Assembly (NCBI GenBank): GCA_030148805.1
Contig: JASBSS010000038.1
Location: 20,363-84,362 of the forward strand
DNA from: Thiogranum sp.
GTDB lineage: Bacteria > Pseudomonadota > Gammaproteobacteria > DSM-19610
Reading direction: 5' to 3'
Length of the DNA stretch: 64,000 bases
Both the position numbers and the translations under genes were made by a program. Positions 16,062-24,274 of this stretch are shown here, piece by piece. The stretch's first letter is position 1. Each line of letters opens with the position of its first letter. The notes under the pieces are model-generated. The model made no database searches and was not told the DNA's origin. It was given only the letters and a program-made list of their open reading frames with translations.

Positions 16062-16069
16062 GGCTACTG

Positions 16070-16291
16070 ATGATAGACCCACACTATATCACCCGTGCCG
16101 AGGCTGCCGCCTACCTGACAGAGCGCGGACTCAGAACTTCAAAAAATACCTTACAGAAATGGGCGGTGACCGGCGGTGGCCCGGTCTATCGTCGATACGG
16201 CAATCGCGCTGTCTATACCATCGCCGACCTGAACGCCTGGGCGGATAAGCGTATGGGCCCCGCGCGCACGTCGACGAGCGGCGCCGCATGA
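16070..16291 (+). CDS. AlpA/excisionase-like helix-turn-helix protein
   Basis: 73 residues from ATG 16070, with GGAGG 7 bases upstream. The sequence ITRAEAAAYLTERGLRTSKN, then TLQKWAVTGGGPVYRRYGNR and YTIADLNAWADKR, is the classic winged-HTH of AlpA/Xis proteins of P4-like elements. These activate or assist excision. The stop overlaps the start of the primase-helicase gene (ATGA at 16288). The nested inverted repeats immediately upstream are probable autoregulatory sites. Confidence 0.85.
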   Translation: MIDPHYITRAEAAAYLTERGLRTSKNTLQKWAVTGGGPVYRRYGNRAVYTIADLNAWADKRMGPARTSTSGAA

Positions 16292-19032
16292 ACCCAACCA
16301 ACGCGCAAAACCGTGCACCCGCAGTTCGCTTGGCGTTGGAAAATACTCGGCAACAAACAGCGACCGCCGCCCTGGCTGCTGCTGATCGCGTGCTAATGAG
16401 CTGGCTACCTGATGGCAGGCTTCGTGGGGTTGAGTATGTCGCACGGAACCCAACCCGCGCCGACAACGCTGCCGGTAGCTTTTCCATTAACACGGTGACT
16501 GGCCGCTGGTCCGATTTCGCTACCGGCGACGCGGGCGGGGATCTGGTCTCCCTGGTGGCTTATCTCGAGCGATGCAGCCAAGGTGAGGCCGAAAGCAAGC
16601 TGGCTGAATTTCTTGGGTTGTCACCTGAAAGCGCGGTTACACCAGTTACGCCGGTTACACCCCGAAAGAAAGATAGGAAAAACAAGGCTGTTGCCGCTGA
16701 AGAGCGTATAACCGCCCCCGGTAACAGGACGGTTACACCGGTCACACCCCATGCTGCACCGACGCTGTCGGCTACGTTCACTCACCCGAAGCACGGAGAG
16801 CCATCACAGATTTGGACCTATCGCGCGAAAGACGGCCGGCCGGCTTTCCACGTCTGCCGGTTCGATACGTCTGCCGGCAAGAAAATCCTGCCGCGCAGTT
16901 TCCACGATAACGCGTGGCGCTGGAAAGGCGCACCCGCACCACGACCACTTTATAACCTGCACCACCTGGCCGACCGACCGGACGCGCCGGTACTGGTAAC
17001 CGAAGGCGAGAAAGCTGCCGACGCGGCCGCCGGTCTGTTTCCTGACTGCGTGACCACCACCACACCGAACGGCGCAAAGGCTGCCAGCAAGGCCGACCTG
17101 TCTCCTTTACGCGGCCGACGCGTGCTGATCTGGCCGGATAACGACGACCAAGGCACCGCGTATGCTGAAACGGTTGCAGACTTGGCGCACGCGGCCGGTG
17201 CGCTCGATGTAAAAGTGTTGCGCCTGAACGCGTTACCGGGGCCGCTGCCACCCAAAGGCGACGCAGCCGACGTTAACGGCTGGACAGCGAAAACCGGCGC
17301 GGCACTACTGGCCGACGCGGGCGCGTGGCAGGCGATCCAGAAACCGGCAGTGCGGGCCCTGCCGGCACGTTTTACCCTGGACGCGACCGGCGTTCATTAC
17401 CAGGGCACCAGCAAAGACGGCGAAGCGCTACCGCCGGCCTGGATATGCTCACCGCTGCACATAACCGCAATGACGCGCGACGCCGACGGCAACGCCTGGG
17501 GGCGGCTGCTGGAATTCCACGACCAGGACAACCGACCGCACCGCTGGGCTATGCCGCTGGAACTGGTGGCGGGAGATGGCGGCGAGTACCGACGCGCGCT
17601 ACTGTCAATGGGCCTGGAAATCGCGCCTAGCCTTCAAGCGCGGCAACACCTGACAGAGTACATACAAACCGCACCGGTTACGGCTCGGGCGCGCTGCGTG
17701 CAAAAAACCGGCTGGCATGATGGCGTGTTTGTGCTGGCCGACGAAACGCTGGGGGAAAACGGCGAGCGCATCCTGTTACAAAGTTTGAACGAACCGCCAG
17801 CCAGGAGTACTGCCGGCACACTTGAGCAGTGGCGCGACGAACTGGCCGCCCTATGCGTGGGTAATTCGCGGCTGACCCTGGCGGTATCCGCCGCCTTTGC
17901 GGCCCCCCTTCTCGGCCTCACAGGCGACGATTCGGGCGGGATCAATCTGCAAGGTCAAAGCAGCACCGGCAAGACAACAGCGCTGTCAGCGGCTGTTTCT
18001 GTGTGGGGCGGTCCTGAGTATTTACAACGCTGGCGAGCGACCACAAACGGTCTTGAAGCAGTCGCACAGACGCACAATGACGCTCTGCTGTGTCTTGACG
18101 AACTGGCACAGATGGACGCGCGCGAAGCCGGTGAGGTTGCTTATATGTTGGCTAACGGGACCGGGAAACAACGCGCGCGCCGCGATGGCTTGGCGAGGCC
18201 GAAGGCGACTTGGCGGCTACTGTTTCTGTCGGCCGGCGAAATCGGATTGGCGCAGCACATGCGCGAAGTTGGTAAGCGTGCACGCGCTGGGCAAGAGGTA
18301 CGGCTTGCCGACATTCCCGCGGACGCCGGCACTGGGTGCGGGTTGTTTGAGACCCTACACGGCCACCCGAATGGCGCTGCTTTGGCTGACGCGTTGAAAG
18401 AGGCTGCGCGTACCTGCTACGGCACCCCTGCCCGCGAATACTTGCGCCGCTTGGTGGCCATACCGGGCGACAAACTGCGCGAGCGCTTGCGCGCGCTGCG
18501 GGGTGACTTCGTCGAGGAAAACCTGCCCCGAAAGGCTGATGGCCAAGCGCGGCGCGTTGCAGACCGGTTCGCCCTGATAGCCGCCGGCGGTGAGCTAGCA
18601 AGCAGTCTGCACCTGACCGGGTGGCACCAGGGCGAAGCCACAAGCGCGGCCCGCACCTGTTTCGCGGCCTGGCTGGAGAACCGGGGCGGCGCTGGTGCCC
18701 AGGAGGAATGCACCGCGCTTGCTCAAGTTGCGCAGTTTTTCGAGTTACATGGGGAGAGTCGCTTTTCCTCTATGGACGGCAGCGACGGCCCGCGCACAAT
18801 CAACCGTGCTGGCTTTAAGCGAGTCACTGCCGGAAGGACCGAATACTTTGTTCTGCCACAGGTTTTCAAGGCGGAGGTCTGCAACGGCCTAGATGCCCGC
18901 TATGTCGCCCGGCTGTGCGTCGAGCGCGGTCTAATCGAGCCGCGCAGCAACGGGCAGCCGAGCAGCCCGCACCGCTTGCCGGAGTTAGGCACCGTCACCT
19001 GCTATCGATTTGTTCGAGTCGGGGCGGAATGA
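16288..19032 (+). CDS. Primase-helicase replication protein (TOPRIM and DUF927-type ATPase)
   Basis: 914 residues, start-overlapped with the AlpA-like gene. Residues 35-110 resemble the primase N-terminal zinc-less domain (GSFSINTVTGRWSDFATGDA). A TVTPVTP-rich linker follows. A TOPRIM region has VLVTEGEKAADAAAG and VLIWPDNDDQG (about 235-290). A C-terminal DUF927-like helicase domain has Walker A LQGQSSTGKTTAL (about 550) and Walker B ALLCLDELAQMD. Such proteins initiate replication of phage satellites and small integrative elements. The repetitive linker is encoded by 9-base GGTTACACC units that also look like origin iterons. Confidence 0.88.
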   Translation: MNPTNAQNRAPAVRLALENTRQQTATAALAAADRVLMSWLPDGRLRGVEYVARNPTRADNAAGSFSINTVTGRWSDFATGDAGGDLVSLVAYLERCSQGEAESKLAEFLGLSPESAVTPVTPVTPRKKDRKNKAVAAEERITAPGNRTVTPVTPHAAPTLSATFTHPKHGEPSQIWTYRAKDGRPAFHVCRFDTSAGKKILPRSFHDNAWRWKGAPAPRPLYNLHHLADRPDAPVLVTEGEKAADAAAGLFPDCVTTTTPNGAKAASKADLSPLRGRRVLIWPDNDDQGTAYAETVADLAHAAGALDVKVLRLNALPGPLPPKGDAADVNGWTAKTGAALLADAGAWQAIQKPAVRALPARFTLDATGVHYQGTSKDGEALPPAWICSPLHITAMTRDADGNAWGRLLEFHDQDNRPHRWAMPLELVAGDGGEYRRALLSMGLEIAPSLQARQHLTEYIQTAPVTARARCVQKTGWHDGVFVLADETLGENGERILLQSLNEPPARSTAGTLEQWRDELAALCVGNSRLTLAVSAAFAAPLLGLTGDDSGGINLQGQSSTGKTTALSAAVSVWGGPEYLQRWRATTNGLEAVAQTHNDALLCLDELAQMDAREAGEVAYMLANGTGKQRARRDGLARPKATWRLLFLSAGEIGLAQHMREVGKRARAGQEVRLADIPADAGTGCGLFETLHGHPNGAALADALKEAARTCYGTPAREYLRRLVAIPGDKLRERLRALRGDFVEENLPRKADGQARRVADRFALIAAGGELASSLHLTGWHQGEATSAARTCFAAWLENRGGAGAQEECTALAQVAQFFELHGESRFSSMDGSDGPRTINRAGFKRVTAGRTEYFVLPQVFKAEVCNGLDARYVARLCVERGLIEPRSNGQPSSPHRLPELGTVTCYRFVRVGAE
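16635..16748 (+). repeat. GGTTACACC iteron-like repeats inside the primase gene
   Basis: Three contiguous 9-mers (16635-16643, 16644-16652, 16653-16661) read GGTTACACC, AGTTACGCC, GGTTACACC. Two more follow at 16731-16739 and 16740-16748. They encode the TP-VTP linker. The inverse motif GTAACC recurs 2.4 kb downstream. They are possible Rep-binding iterons. Confidence 0.5.
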
Positions 19033-19364
19033 TGAGGACCGACTACTTTGCCGACCTAATCGCGTTGCCGGAGACCGTAACCGCCGTAACCGCGCCGCAG
19101 CCGGCACCAGTTACAGCTTCCCAGTCTAGCTATGCCGGGCGGATCAACAAGTTAGGCGATCGAGAAAGCGCTGTAACCGTTGTAACTGACGTAACCGCTG
19201 AAAACATGCGGCGGCGGCGCTACGCCTACTGCTACAAACTCCGAGGTGATGAAGGCGGCGGGACCTATCTGACGAATGCACAGACAATCAGCGCCGCCCG
19301 CGATGAGTTGATGAAAGTTTACGGCAGCCGTTTGGCGGTGGTTGCCACATGGAATCAAGATTGA
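19029..19364 (+). CDS. Hypothetical protein with iteron-encoded TVT repeats
   Basis: 111 residues. ATG 19029 overlaps the primase-helicase stop (ATGA). The first 60 residues contain ETVTAVTAPQPAPVTAS and ESAVTVVTDVTAENM, low-complexity Val-Thr repeats generated by 9-base GTAAC units. The C-terminal 50 residues (RRYAYCYKLRGDEGGGTYLT, then a helix ISAARDELMKVYGSRLAVV) look folded. I know no family. It may be a cis-acting DNA segment first and a protein second. Confidence 0.7.
   Translation: MMRTDYFADLIALPETVTAVTAPQPAPVTASQSSYAGRINKLGDRESAVTVVTDVTAENMRRRRYAYCYKLRGDEGGGTYLTNAQTISAARDELMKVYGSRLAVVATWNQD
19073..19195 (+). repeat. GTAAC iteron cluster
   Basis: GTAAC cores occur at 19077, 19086, 19173, 19182 and 19191, spaced by exactly 9 bases within each cluster, plus an inverted GTTAC near 19110. 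Together with the inverse copies at 16635-16748 they resemble replication iterons lying in coding sequence. Confidence 0.5.
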
Positions 19365-19466
19365 CCCCCCATCACGAGGGTCAGTCAGGGGTTGTGCCGG
19401 CCCCCAGCCCAGGGCTCCGCTGGGTTGCCCCAAGGCACTTTTTCTCACCGATCCAGCGAGGCAATT

Positions 19467-20192
19467 ATGACCGGCAAAACTGAAGAAACCCTAAGCTGCC
19501 AGACATCCGACGAAGCAGCAAGTCGTCTGGCCGAGACGGAAGCGGCCCTCGAGGTCACCAAGGCACAGCTAGAAACTCTCCAGGCTGACCGTGAGTCAGC
19601 ACTCATCGTCGGCGGCAAGAAGCTAGACGACCACGACAAGGCTACCACCCTAGCGCGCAGAGAAATCGAACGGCTGCTTTCGGTCAAAAAGCATTTGGAG
19701 GCGCGGCTGGTTGAGCTAACTGATTTTAAAAACAAACAAGCCGCAGCCAGTGTCTTGAAGAGCGCTCTCAAGGCGCAAAAGCGCGGGGTGGAAATTTATG
19801 GGGAGTTTTCCCAGCACGCCACACGTATCGGGAATCTACTGGAGGAACTTCGGCAGATCCACGATGAGATCAATGCGGCACACGACGTCGCGGCCCAGGC
19901 CGGTCTCGACTGTGGCAGCCTTCAGCTCCCGCATTGGGCGTTGTCGGAACCGGACCAACACACTCCAGCAGAATATCAGGACGGGCCAACGGTAAAAAAA
20001 CCGGTCTACAAATTTGAAGGCGGCGTGGGGGAAATTGTGGGGTACGAGGACATAACCACACGGGTGGTAAGGACGGAAGCATCACTCATAATTGGGCGAA
20101 AGGCCATTGATCTTACGGGAGCCAAAATTGTGCTGCCTGACCCAATGGACTGCAAAAAAATGATCGTTAGAGCAAATTCATGGAAGGCCTAG
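19467..20192 (+). CDS. Coiled-coil hypothetical protein
   Basis: 241 residues from ATG 19467, with GAGG 6 bases upstream. Residues 12-95 are a long coiled coil (ASRLAETEAALEVTKAQLET, LARREIERLLSVKKHLEARL). A second helical section spans about 105-155. The C-terminal 80 residues are beta-rich (KPVYKFEGGVGEIVGYEDIT). There is no signal peptide. Similar proteins in mobile elements are of unknown function. The 140 bases downstream (20193-20336) hold no gene. Confidence 0.75.
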   Translation: MTGKTEETLSCQTSDEAASRLAETEAALEVTKAQLETLQADRESALIVGGKKLDDHDKATTLARREIERLLSVKKHLEARLVELTDFKNKQAAASVLKSALKAQKRGVEIYGEFSQHATRIGNLLEELRQIHDEINAAHDVAAQAGLDCGSLQLPHWALSEPDQHTPAEYQDGPTVKKPVYKFEGGVGEIVGYEDITTRVVRTEASLIIGRKAIDLTGAKIVLPDPMDCKKMIVRANSWKA

Positions 20193-20336
20193 GGTAACCC
20201 GCGGGTCCTTCCTGAGTGTTTACAGGATAGGGGTGGACGAAGTCCGGAGTTTTTCTAGAGTCAGAATAACGGTTTACGGTTTGTTGTTTTTGTTAATCAG
20301 CGGTGTAACGGCTAAAACAGACAGGAGATTGATACC

Positions 20337-20411
20337 ATGAAAACTTCCTACATAGACCTTGAACACAAGCACGACGAAGCGCACGCCCTCGCACATTCGC
20401 TTTCGACCTGA
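20337..20411 (+). CDS. 24-codon ORF, possibly the 5' part of a frameshifted gene
   Basis: ATG 20337 has AGGAG 9 bases upstream and encodes a histidine-rich 24-mer (MKTSYIDLEHKHDEAHALAH then SLST). Its TGA overlaps the next ATG (TGATG). Shifting frame near 20400 would join it to the next ORF (…HSLxFDLMWSSQDD…), so the two may once have been one 80-residue protein. Confidence 0.45.
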   Translation: MKTSYIDLEHKHDEAHALAHSLST

Positions 20412-20578
20412 TGTGGTCCAGTCAGGATGACGCGAACGCTGATCAGGTTCGCATGATCGGGCGCAGTGGTGCGGCAGCTACCGAGAAAATGAATAAAGCC
20501 TTTAACAAGCTATTGCGGATGTATGTCAAAGAATACAGGGCGCGCAAGGCGCTGGAAGCAGAGAGGGCGCAGTCATGA
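20411..20578 (+). CDS. Small hypothetical protein (55 aa)
   Basis: ATG 20411 overlaps the preceding stop (TGATG), and its own TGA overlaps the next ATG (ATGA at 20575). The product is short, charged and helical, with NKAFNKLLRMYVKEYRARKA near the C-terminus. No family is recognised. It is either a coupled small gene or the 3' part of a frameshifted gene starting at 20337. Confidence 0.5.
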   Translation: MWSSQDDANADQVRMIGRSGAAATEKMNKAFNKLLRMYVKEYRARKALEAERAQS

Positions 20579-20808
20579 GCGACATATACAACCGACTAAT
20601 GGAAGCGGAGAACCCGGGCAAAGTAATTGAGTTTGCCAAGCTGTTGTCGGACCTTCCACGGCAGGACTTTGAAAGGCTGACCACATTGATAAAGCTGGCT
20701 GTGGAGAATGACCCTCACGCGCTGGACCTTCTAAGTGAATTCGGGCGCGGAGATATTGAACTTCAAACAATGCGGGGCAAACTTGACCAGTTGCGTGCTC
20801 AGGCATAG
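20575..20808 (+). CDS. Small hypothetical protein (77 aa)
   Basis: 77 residues. The start overlaps the 55-residue ORF by four bases. It is all-helical and acidic, with VIEFAKLLSDLPRQDFERLT and ALDLLSEFGRG. It has no transmembrane or catalytic motif. The gene is followed after 8 bases by a strong intrinsic terminator, so it ends the element's rightward transcription unit. Confidence 0.65.
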   Translation: MSDIYNRLMEAENPGKVIEFAKLLSDLPRQDFERLTTLIKLAVENDPHALDLLSEFGRGDIELQTMRGKLDQLRAQA

Positions 20809-20816
20809 GGAATACG

Positions 20817-20838
20817 GCCCCGCTTCGGCGGGGCTTTT
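20817..20838 (+). terminator. Intrinsic terminator
   Basis: GCCCCGC (20817-20823), a TTCG tetraloop, GCGGGGC (20828-20834), then TTTT. This is a textbook rho-independent terminator. It ends the small-gene operon and abuts the stop of the convergent GNAT gene. Confidence 0.88.
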
Positions 20839-21380
20839 CAATTCGAACGAAGTTTATGCAGGTCGATAAATACTACAGGCAGACGCCGTTGCTTGTTCTT
20901 CTCTGTATCCAACACCGTGAATCCTATTCGCCGGTAAAAGCTGAGCGCGCTAGCTTTCGATTCCGCCACTAAAAACCGGCAACCGATGCGCGGCATGATG
21001 TCCTGGCGGGCAACGGAAATCGCGAACTGCACCAAAGCATCGCCGTACCCACGGCCACGGATGCGTTGATCTATCGCCAGCCGGGCAATCTTCACGGCTG
21101 GGAAGTCGTTGTAGCGATTCGCGGCCTCGCAGTCGTCCAGGGTGTGCGTATTACCCAGCTTGATTTCACTGCACATCAAAGTGACATATCCCCATATCGT
21201 GGGATCTTGCTCATCTGGCACCAAGACGTAGCTGCGGGCAACGTTCGCCCGGTGAAATTCCTTTGCGCATTTACGCAGAAACGTCTTGAGGGGTGCGGAT
21301 TCCGGGCTGCCAAGAGAAAGGCCGGTGACACGATCACCGGCCTGAATTTCTCTAAGTATGAGTTGTTCTGGAAGAGCCAA
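20838..21380 (-). CDS. GNAT acetyltransferase, probable toxin of a type II toxin-antitoxin pair
   Basis: 180 residues, with TTG 21380 as the likely start (no ATG nearby; the antitoxin TAA is in the same frame 3 codons upstream). A GNAT fold with the acetyl-CoA-binding motif QRIRGRGYGDAL (R-x-x-G-x-G), followed by ARQDIMPRIGCRFLVAESKA and SFYRRIGF. This size and order match TacT/AtaT/KacT toxins, which acetylate aminoacyl-tRNA and block translation. The upstream small gene fits an antitoxin. It is probably a stabilisation module of the integrative element. Confidence 0.8.
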   Translation of the reverse strand: MALPEQLILREIQAGDRVTGLSLGSPESAPLKTFLRKCAKEFHRANVARSYVLVPDEQDPTIWGYVTLMCSEIKLGNTHTLDDCEAANRYNDFPAVKIARLAIDQRIRGRGYGDALVQFAISVARQDIMPRIGCRFLVAESKASALSFYRRIGFTVLDTEKNKQRRLPVVFIDLHKLRSN

Positions 21381-21389
21381 CGAAGGCGG

Positions 21390-21578
21390 TTACGACCTGT
21401 CGCGCGCACGCAGGACGACTCGGCCGGTTTTTTCGAACTCGGCGCGCAGTCTGTCGCCCTTCTCGGCGGAAGCGATCGCTGCTTTTTTCGGGCGACCATA
21501 GGTGACCTGCCGACGGAACGTCTCGGCTTCTTTCCCCGATAAAACTACACCGCCGAATACAGTGGATTTTACGGCCAT
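21390..21578 (-). CDS. Probable antitoxin of the GNAT module
   Basis: 62 residues from ATG 21578, with AAGGTGAG upstream; a GTG four codons earlier is an alternative. The product is small and basic (VKSTVFGGVVLSGKEAETF, RRQVTYGRPKKAAIAS), ending VVLRARDRS. It sits 9 bases upstream of the GNAT gene. It is not an obvious ribbon-helix-helix of the DUF1778 class usually paired with GNAT toxins, so the assignment rests on position, size and charge. Confidence 0.65.
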   Translation of the reverse strand: MAVKSTVFGGVVLSGKEAETFRRQVTYGRPKKAAIASAEKGDRLRAEFEKTGRVVLRARDRS

Positions 21579-21692
21579 CGCTCTACTCACCTTGCCAGAT
21601 TGGAAGCTAATTCTATCTTACTATGTCGGCAGCCAGCAGCGATAGTTTCGCCAAATCAACAAGCGCTGCAGCATGCTGGAATCCACTCCTTC

Positions 21693-21713
21693 TGCTTACT
21701 TGGCGCTTACTTG
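21693..21713 (+). repeat. Subterminal arm-type repeat, right
   Basis: A copy of the left arm site 13809-13829 in the same orientation with a single mismatch, 43 bases inside the right attachment repeat. Confidence 0.5.
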
Positions 21714-21755
21714 AACGCAGGTTAAAAAATTATATGCCTGTAACTTATTGATTAT

Positions 21756-21805
21756 TGGTAGCAAGGGGCGGATTCGAACCGCCGACCCCAGCATTATGAG
21801 TGCTG
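21756..21805 (-). repeat. Right attachment repeat within tRNA-Met
   Basis: 50 bp identical to 13633-13682, covering the 3' part of the intact tRNA gene. Integration restored the tRNA with element-borne sequence. Confidence 0.85.
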
Positions 21806-21832
21806 TGCTCTAACCAACTGAGCTACCTTGCC
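21756..21832 (-). tRNA. tRNA-Met(CAT), elongator type
   Basis: A 77-base cloverleaf including encoded CCA. The acceptor strand starts GGCAAGG and pairs with CCTTGCT (one G-T). The D arm has AGCTCAGTTGGTTAGAGC. The anticodon stem-loop is CAGCA-CTCATAA-TGCTG, with anticodon CAT. The T loop is GGTTCGAATCC. Overall similarity to E. coli metT, and the lack of an initiator-type mismatch with three G-C pairs, favours elongator Met; tRNA-Ile2 cannot be fully excluded. Confidence 0.92.
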
Positions 21833-21846
21833 AAGACTTTCATACG

Positions 21847-21866
21847 GCCGGCCCGGACGGGTCGGC
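21847..21866 (-). terminator. Hairpin downstream of ychF
   Basis: An 8-9-bp GC stem with a short loop (GCCGACCCG/CGGGCCGGC, one mismatch) lies between the ychF stop and the tRNA-Met gene. There is no U-run. Confidence 0.35.
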
Positions 21867-21913
21867 GCGAAGAAGAGGCGAAATTGTAGGGATTCCGCCG
21901 CCGCCTGTCCAGT

Positions 21914-23005
21914 TCAGACGTTGAAGCGGAAATGCATGACGTCGCCGTCGCGGACAACGTAGTCCTTGCCTTCGAGGCGCAGTTTGCCCGCCTCCTTGGC
22001 ACCCTGCTCGCCCTGACAGGCGATGAAATCCTCGTAGGAAGTCACCTCGGCGCGGATGAAGCCTTTTTCGAAATCGGTGTGGATCACGCCGGCGGCCTGG
22101 GGCGCGGTGGCACCGATCGGCACCGTCCAGGCGCGCACCTCCTTCGGCCCGGCGGTGAAATAGGTCTGCAGGCCCAGGAGGCGATAGCCGGCGCGGATCA
22201 CGCGGTTCAGGCCGGGCTCGTCGAGCCCGAGTTCGTCGAGGAACACGCGCTGCTCGTCGGCGTCCAGTTCCACCAGCTCGGCCTCGATCGCGGCGCACAC
22301 CGCGACCACCTCCGCGCCCTCGGTGCGCGCCAGGTCGGCGACCGCCTCCAGGCGCGGATTGTCGCTGAAGCCGTCCTCGGCGACGTTGGCGATATAGAGC
22401 GTCGGCTTCAAGGTCAACAGGTGCAGGTCGCGCAGCCGCTCCAGCCGCTCGGCGTCCAGGCCGAGCGAGCGCACCGGCCGCCCCGCATCCAGACAGGCCT
22501 TGACCGCTTCCAGCGCCTGGAGTCGCGCCTTGGCGTCCTTGTCACCGCTCTTGGCCACCTTGGCGGTGCGCAGCAGATTCTTTTCCACCGTTTCCAGGTC
22601 GGCCAACGCCAGCTCGGTGTTGATGGTCTCGATGTCCGACAGGGGGTCCACCTTACCCTCGACATGGACGACGTTCTCGTCCTCGAAACAGCGCACCACG
22701 TGCACGATGGCATCGGTCTCGCGGATATTGGCCAGGAACTTGTTGCCCAGCCCCTCGCCCTTGGAGGCGCCGGCCACCAGGCCGGCGATATCGACGAACT
22801 CCATGGAGGTGGGAATGACCCGCTCGGGCTGCACCAGCTCCGCCAGGCGCTCCTGGCGCGGGTCCGGGACGGGCACCACGCCCACGTTGGGATCGATGGT
22901 GCAGAACGGATAGTTCTCCGCCTGGATGCCGGCGCGCGTGAGCGCGTTGAACAGGGTCGATTTGCCGACATTCGGCAGACCGACAATGCCACATTTGAAT
23001 CCCAT
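21914..23005 (-). CDS. ychF: Redox-regulated ATPase YchF (Obg family)
   Basis: 363 residues, the standard length. It is a cytoplasmic ribosome-associated P-loop ATPase. Visible features are the G1 loop [14 protein letters not shown] (8-21), G3 [10 protein letters not shown], a coiled-coil insertion (about 140-200), and a C-terminal TGS domain ending [11 protein letters not shown]. Family members prefer ATP because the G4 motif is NKxE-like rather than NKxD; here the region reads IANVAEDG. It follows pth by 8 bases on the same strand, the usual gammaproteobacterial order. Confidence 0.96.
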   Translation of the reverse strand: MGFKCGIVGLPNVGKSTLFNALTRAGIQAENYPFCTIDPNVGVVPVPDPRQERLAELVQPERVIPTSMEFVDIAGLVAGASKGEGLGNKFLANIRETDAIVHVVRCFEDENVVHVEGKVDPLSDIETINTELALADLETVEKNLLRTAKVAKSGDKDAKARLQALEAVKACLDAGRPVRSLGLDAERLERLRDLHLLTLKPTLYIANVAEDGFSDNPRLEAVADLARTEGAEVVAVCAAIEAELVELDADEQRVFLDELGLDEPGLNRVIRAGYRLLGLQTYFTAGPKEVRAWTVPIGATAPQAAGVIHTDFEKGFIRAEVTSYEDFIACQGEQGAKEAGKLRLEGKDYVVRDGDVMHFRFNV

Positions 23006-23013
23006 AAACCTGT

Positions 23014-23595
23014 CTACTCGCTACGGCTGTGCAACTGGTGCATGGCCTTGTCCATGGAACCGGCGAGCACCAGCGGCATGACCGCCAGCGCGCTGTCCAT
23101 CGCCTCGTCGATCAGTTTCCGGTCGTCCTTGCCGGGCGCCTTCAGCACGTAGTCCACCACCTGACGCTTGTCGCCAGGATGGGCGATGCCAATGCGCAAA
23201 CGGTGAAACTCCCTGGCGCCAAGATGGCTGATAAGATCGCGCAAGCCGTTATGCCCCCCGTGTCCGCCGCCGCTCTTCAGGCGCGCGACGCCGGCGGGCA
23301 GGTCGAGCTCGTCGTGCACCACCAGAATCTCGTCGAGCGGGATACGGAAGAACTGCATCAGCGCCCGCACCGCCTGTCCGCTGCGGTTCATGAAAGTCAG
23401 CGGCTTTTGCAAGCGGCAATCGTGGCCTCCCAGGCGACAGCGCGCCACCTCGCTGTGAAAGCGCGCCTCGGCGCGAAAATCCTGCCGACAGCTTCGTGCC
23501 AGGGCATCCACAAACCAAAACCCGGCGTTATGCCGGGTGCTCTGGTACTCGGCACCGGGATTGCCCAGGCCGACAATCAGCTGGATCTGCGCCAC
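23014..23595 (-). CDS. pth: Peptidyl-tRNA hydrolase
   Basis: 193 residues. It releases tRNA from prematurely dropped peptidyl-tRNA. The N-terminus [20 protein letters not shown] includes the conserved Asn and catalytic His (STRHNAG). FMNRSGQAV and HDELDLPAG are further active-site strands, and [14 protein letters not shown] is the family signature. It lies between rplY (11 bases upstream) and ychF, so it is likely part of one prs-rplY-pth-ychF transcription unit. Confidence 0.96.
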   Translation of the reverse strand: MAQIQLIVGLGNPGAEYQSTRHNAGFWFVDALARSCRQDFRAEARFHSEVARCRLGGHDCRLQKPLTFMNRSGQAVRALMQFFRIPLDEILVVHDELDLPAGVARLKSGGGHGGHNGLRDLISHLGAREFHRLRIGIAHPGDKRQVVDYVLKAPGKDDRKLIDEAMDSALAVMPLVLAGSMDKAMHQLHSRSE

Positions 23596-23606
23596 TTGCG
23601 CGGGTA

Positions 23607-24248
23607 TCAGCTCTCGCCTTCGGGTGTCTCGCCACCTTCCTCGGCCGCTTCGCTATCCTCGTCCGCGCCACCACGGCGGGCATGGATGGAGACCACCGGC
23701 AGATCGTGGCCTTCGCCACGCGCCAGCTCGACCAGGCTGCCGCTTTCCGGCAGCTTGAGGTCGGTCAGGTGCACCGATTCGCCGACATTGAGCGACGAGA
23801 TATCCACCTCGATGAACTCGGGCAGATGCCGCGGCAGCACCTCCAGCTCCACTTCGATCATTTCGTGGTTGACCATGCCGCCACCGGTCTTGACGCCGGG
23901 CGCCACGTCCTCGCCGATGAAATGCAGCGGCACGTGCACGCGGATCGGCTGATTCTCGTTCACGCGCTGGAAATCCATGTGCATGATCACGGGCTTGGAG
24001 GGGTGGCGCTGCATGTCGCGCAGCACCGCCTTGGTCGCCTTGCCGTCGACCTTGACGGTGAGAATGTGCGAATAAAAGGCTTCGTGATCCAGACGCTTGA
24101 GCAGTTCGCTGTGCACCAGCGAAATGCTCTGCGGATCCTCATCGCCGCCATAGACAATGGCCGGCACTTTACCGTCACGACGCAGGCGGCGGCTCGCACC
24201 TTTCCCCTGGTCCGATCGTGACTCGGCTTCGAGTTCGAAAATAGACAT
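23607..24248 (-). CDS. rplY: Ribosomal protein bL25, long Ctc form
   Basis: 213 residues from the second ATG (24248); GGAG is 7 bases upstream of it and 4 from the first ATG at 24251. The N-terminal 95 residues are the 5S-rRNA-binding L25 domain ([39 protein letters not shown]). The C-terminal half is the TL5/Ctc beta domain. The tail is very acidic ([19 protein letters not shown]). Order prs-rplY-pth is conserved in gammaproteobacteria. Confidence 0.95.
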   Translation of the reverse strand: MSIFELEAESRSDQGKGASRRLRRDGKVPAIVYGGDEDPQSISLVHSELLKRLDHEAFYSHILTVKVDGKATKAVLRDMQRHPSKPVIMHMDFQRVNENQPIRVHVPLHFIGEDVAPGVKTGGGMVNHEMIEVELEVLPRHLPEFIEVDISSLNVGESVHLTDLKLPESGSLVELARGEGHDLPVVSIHARRGGADEDSEAAEEGGETPEGES

Positions 24249-24274
24249 CATTTGTCTCCACTAAAGTTACAACA

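Larger units (their letters stand above)
13633..21805 (+). mobile_element. 8.1 kb integrative element in a tRNA-Met gene
   Basis: A tyrosine recombinase lies beside a 50-bp copy of the tRNA-Met 3' end (13633-13682). The intact tRNA, with an identical 50 bp, is at the far end (21756-21805). One unit (from one repeat to the start of the other) is 8123 bp. Cargo: integrase, unknown gene, AlpA-like regulator, primase-helicase, small unknowns, and a GNAT toxin-antitoxin pair. There are no capsid, terminase, relaxase or conjugation genes, so it resembles a phage satellite or a minimal self-replicating island needing a helper. The gap 13683-13863 holds only att-flanking repeats and no gene. The lower GC content and AT-rich intergenic stretches differ from the host flanks. 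Confidence 0.85.

Noticed and set aside
16635..19195. CRISPR-like array from the 9-base repeats
   Set aside because: Units are too short, contiguous and inside coding frames; no spacers.
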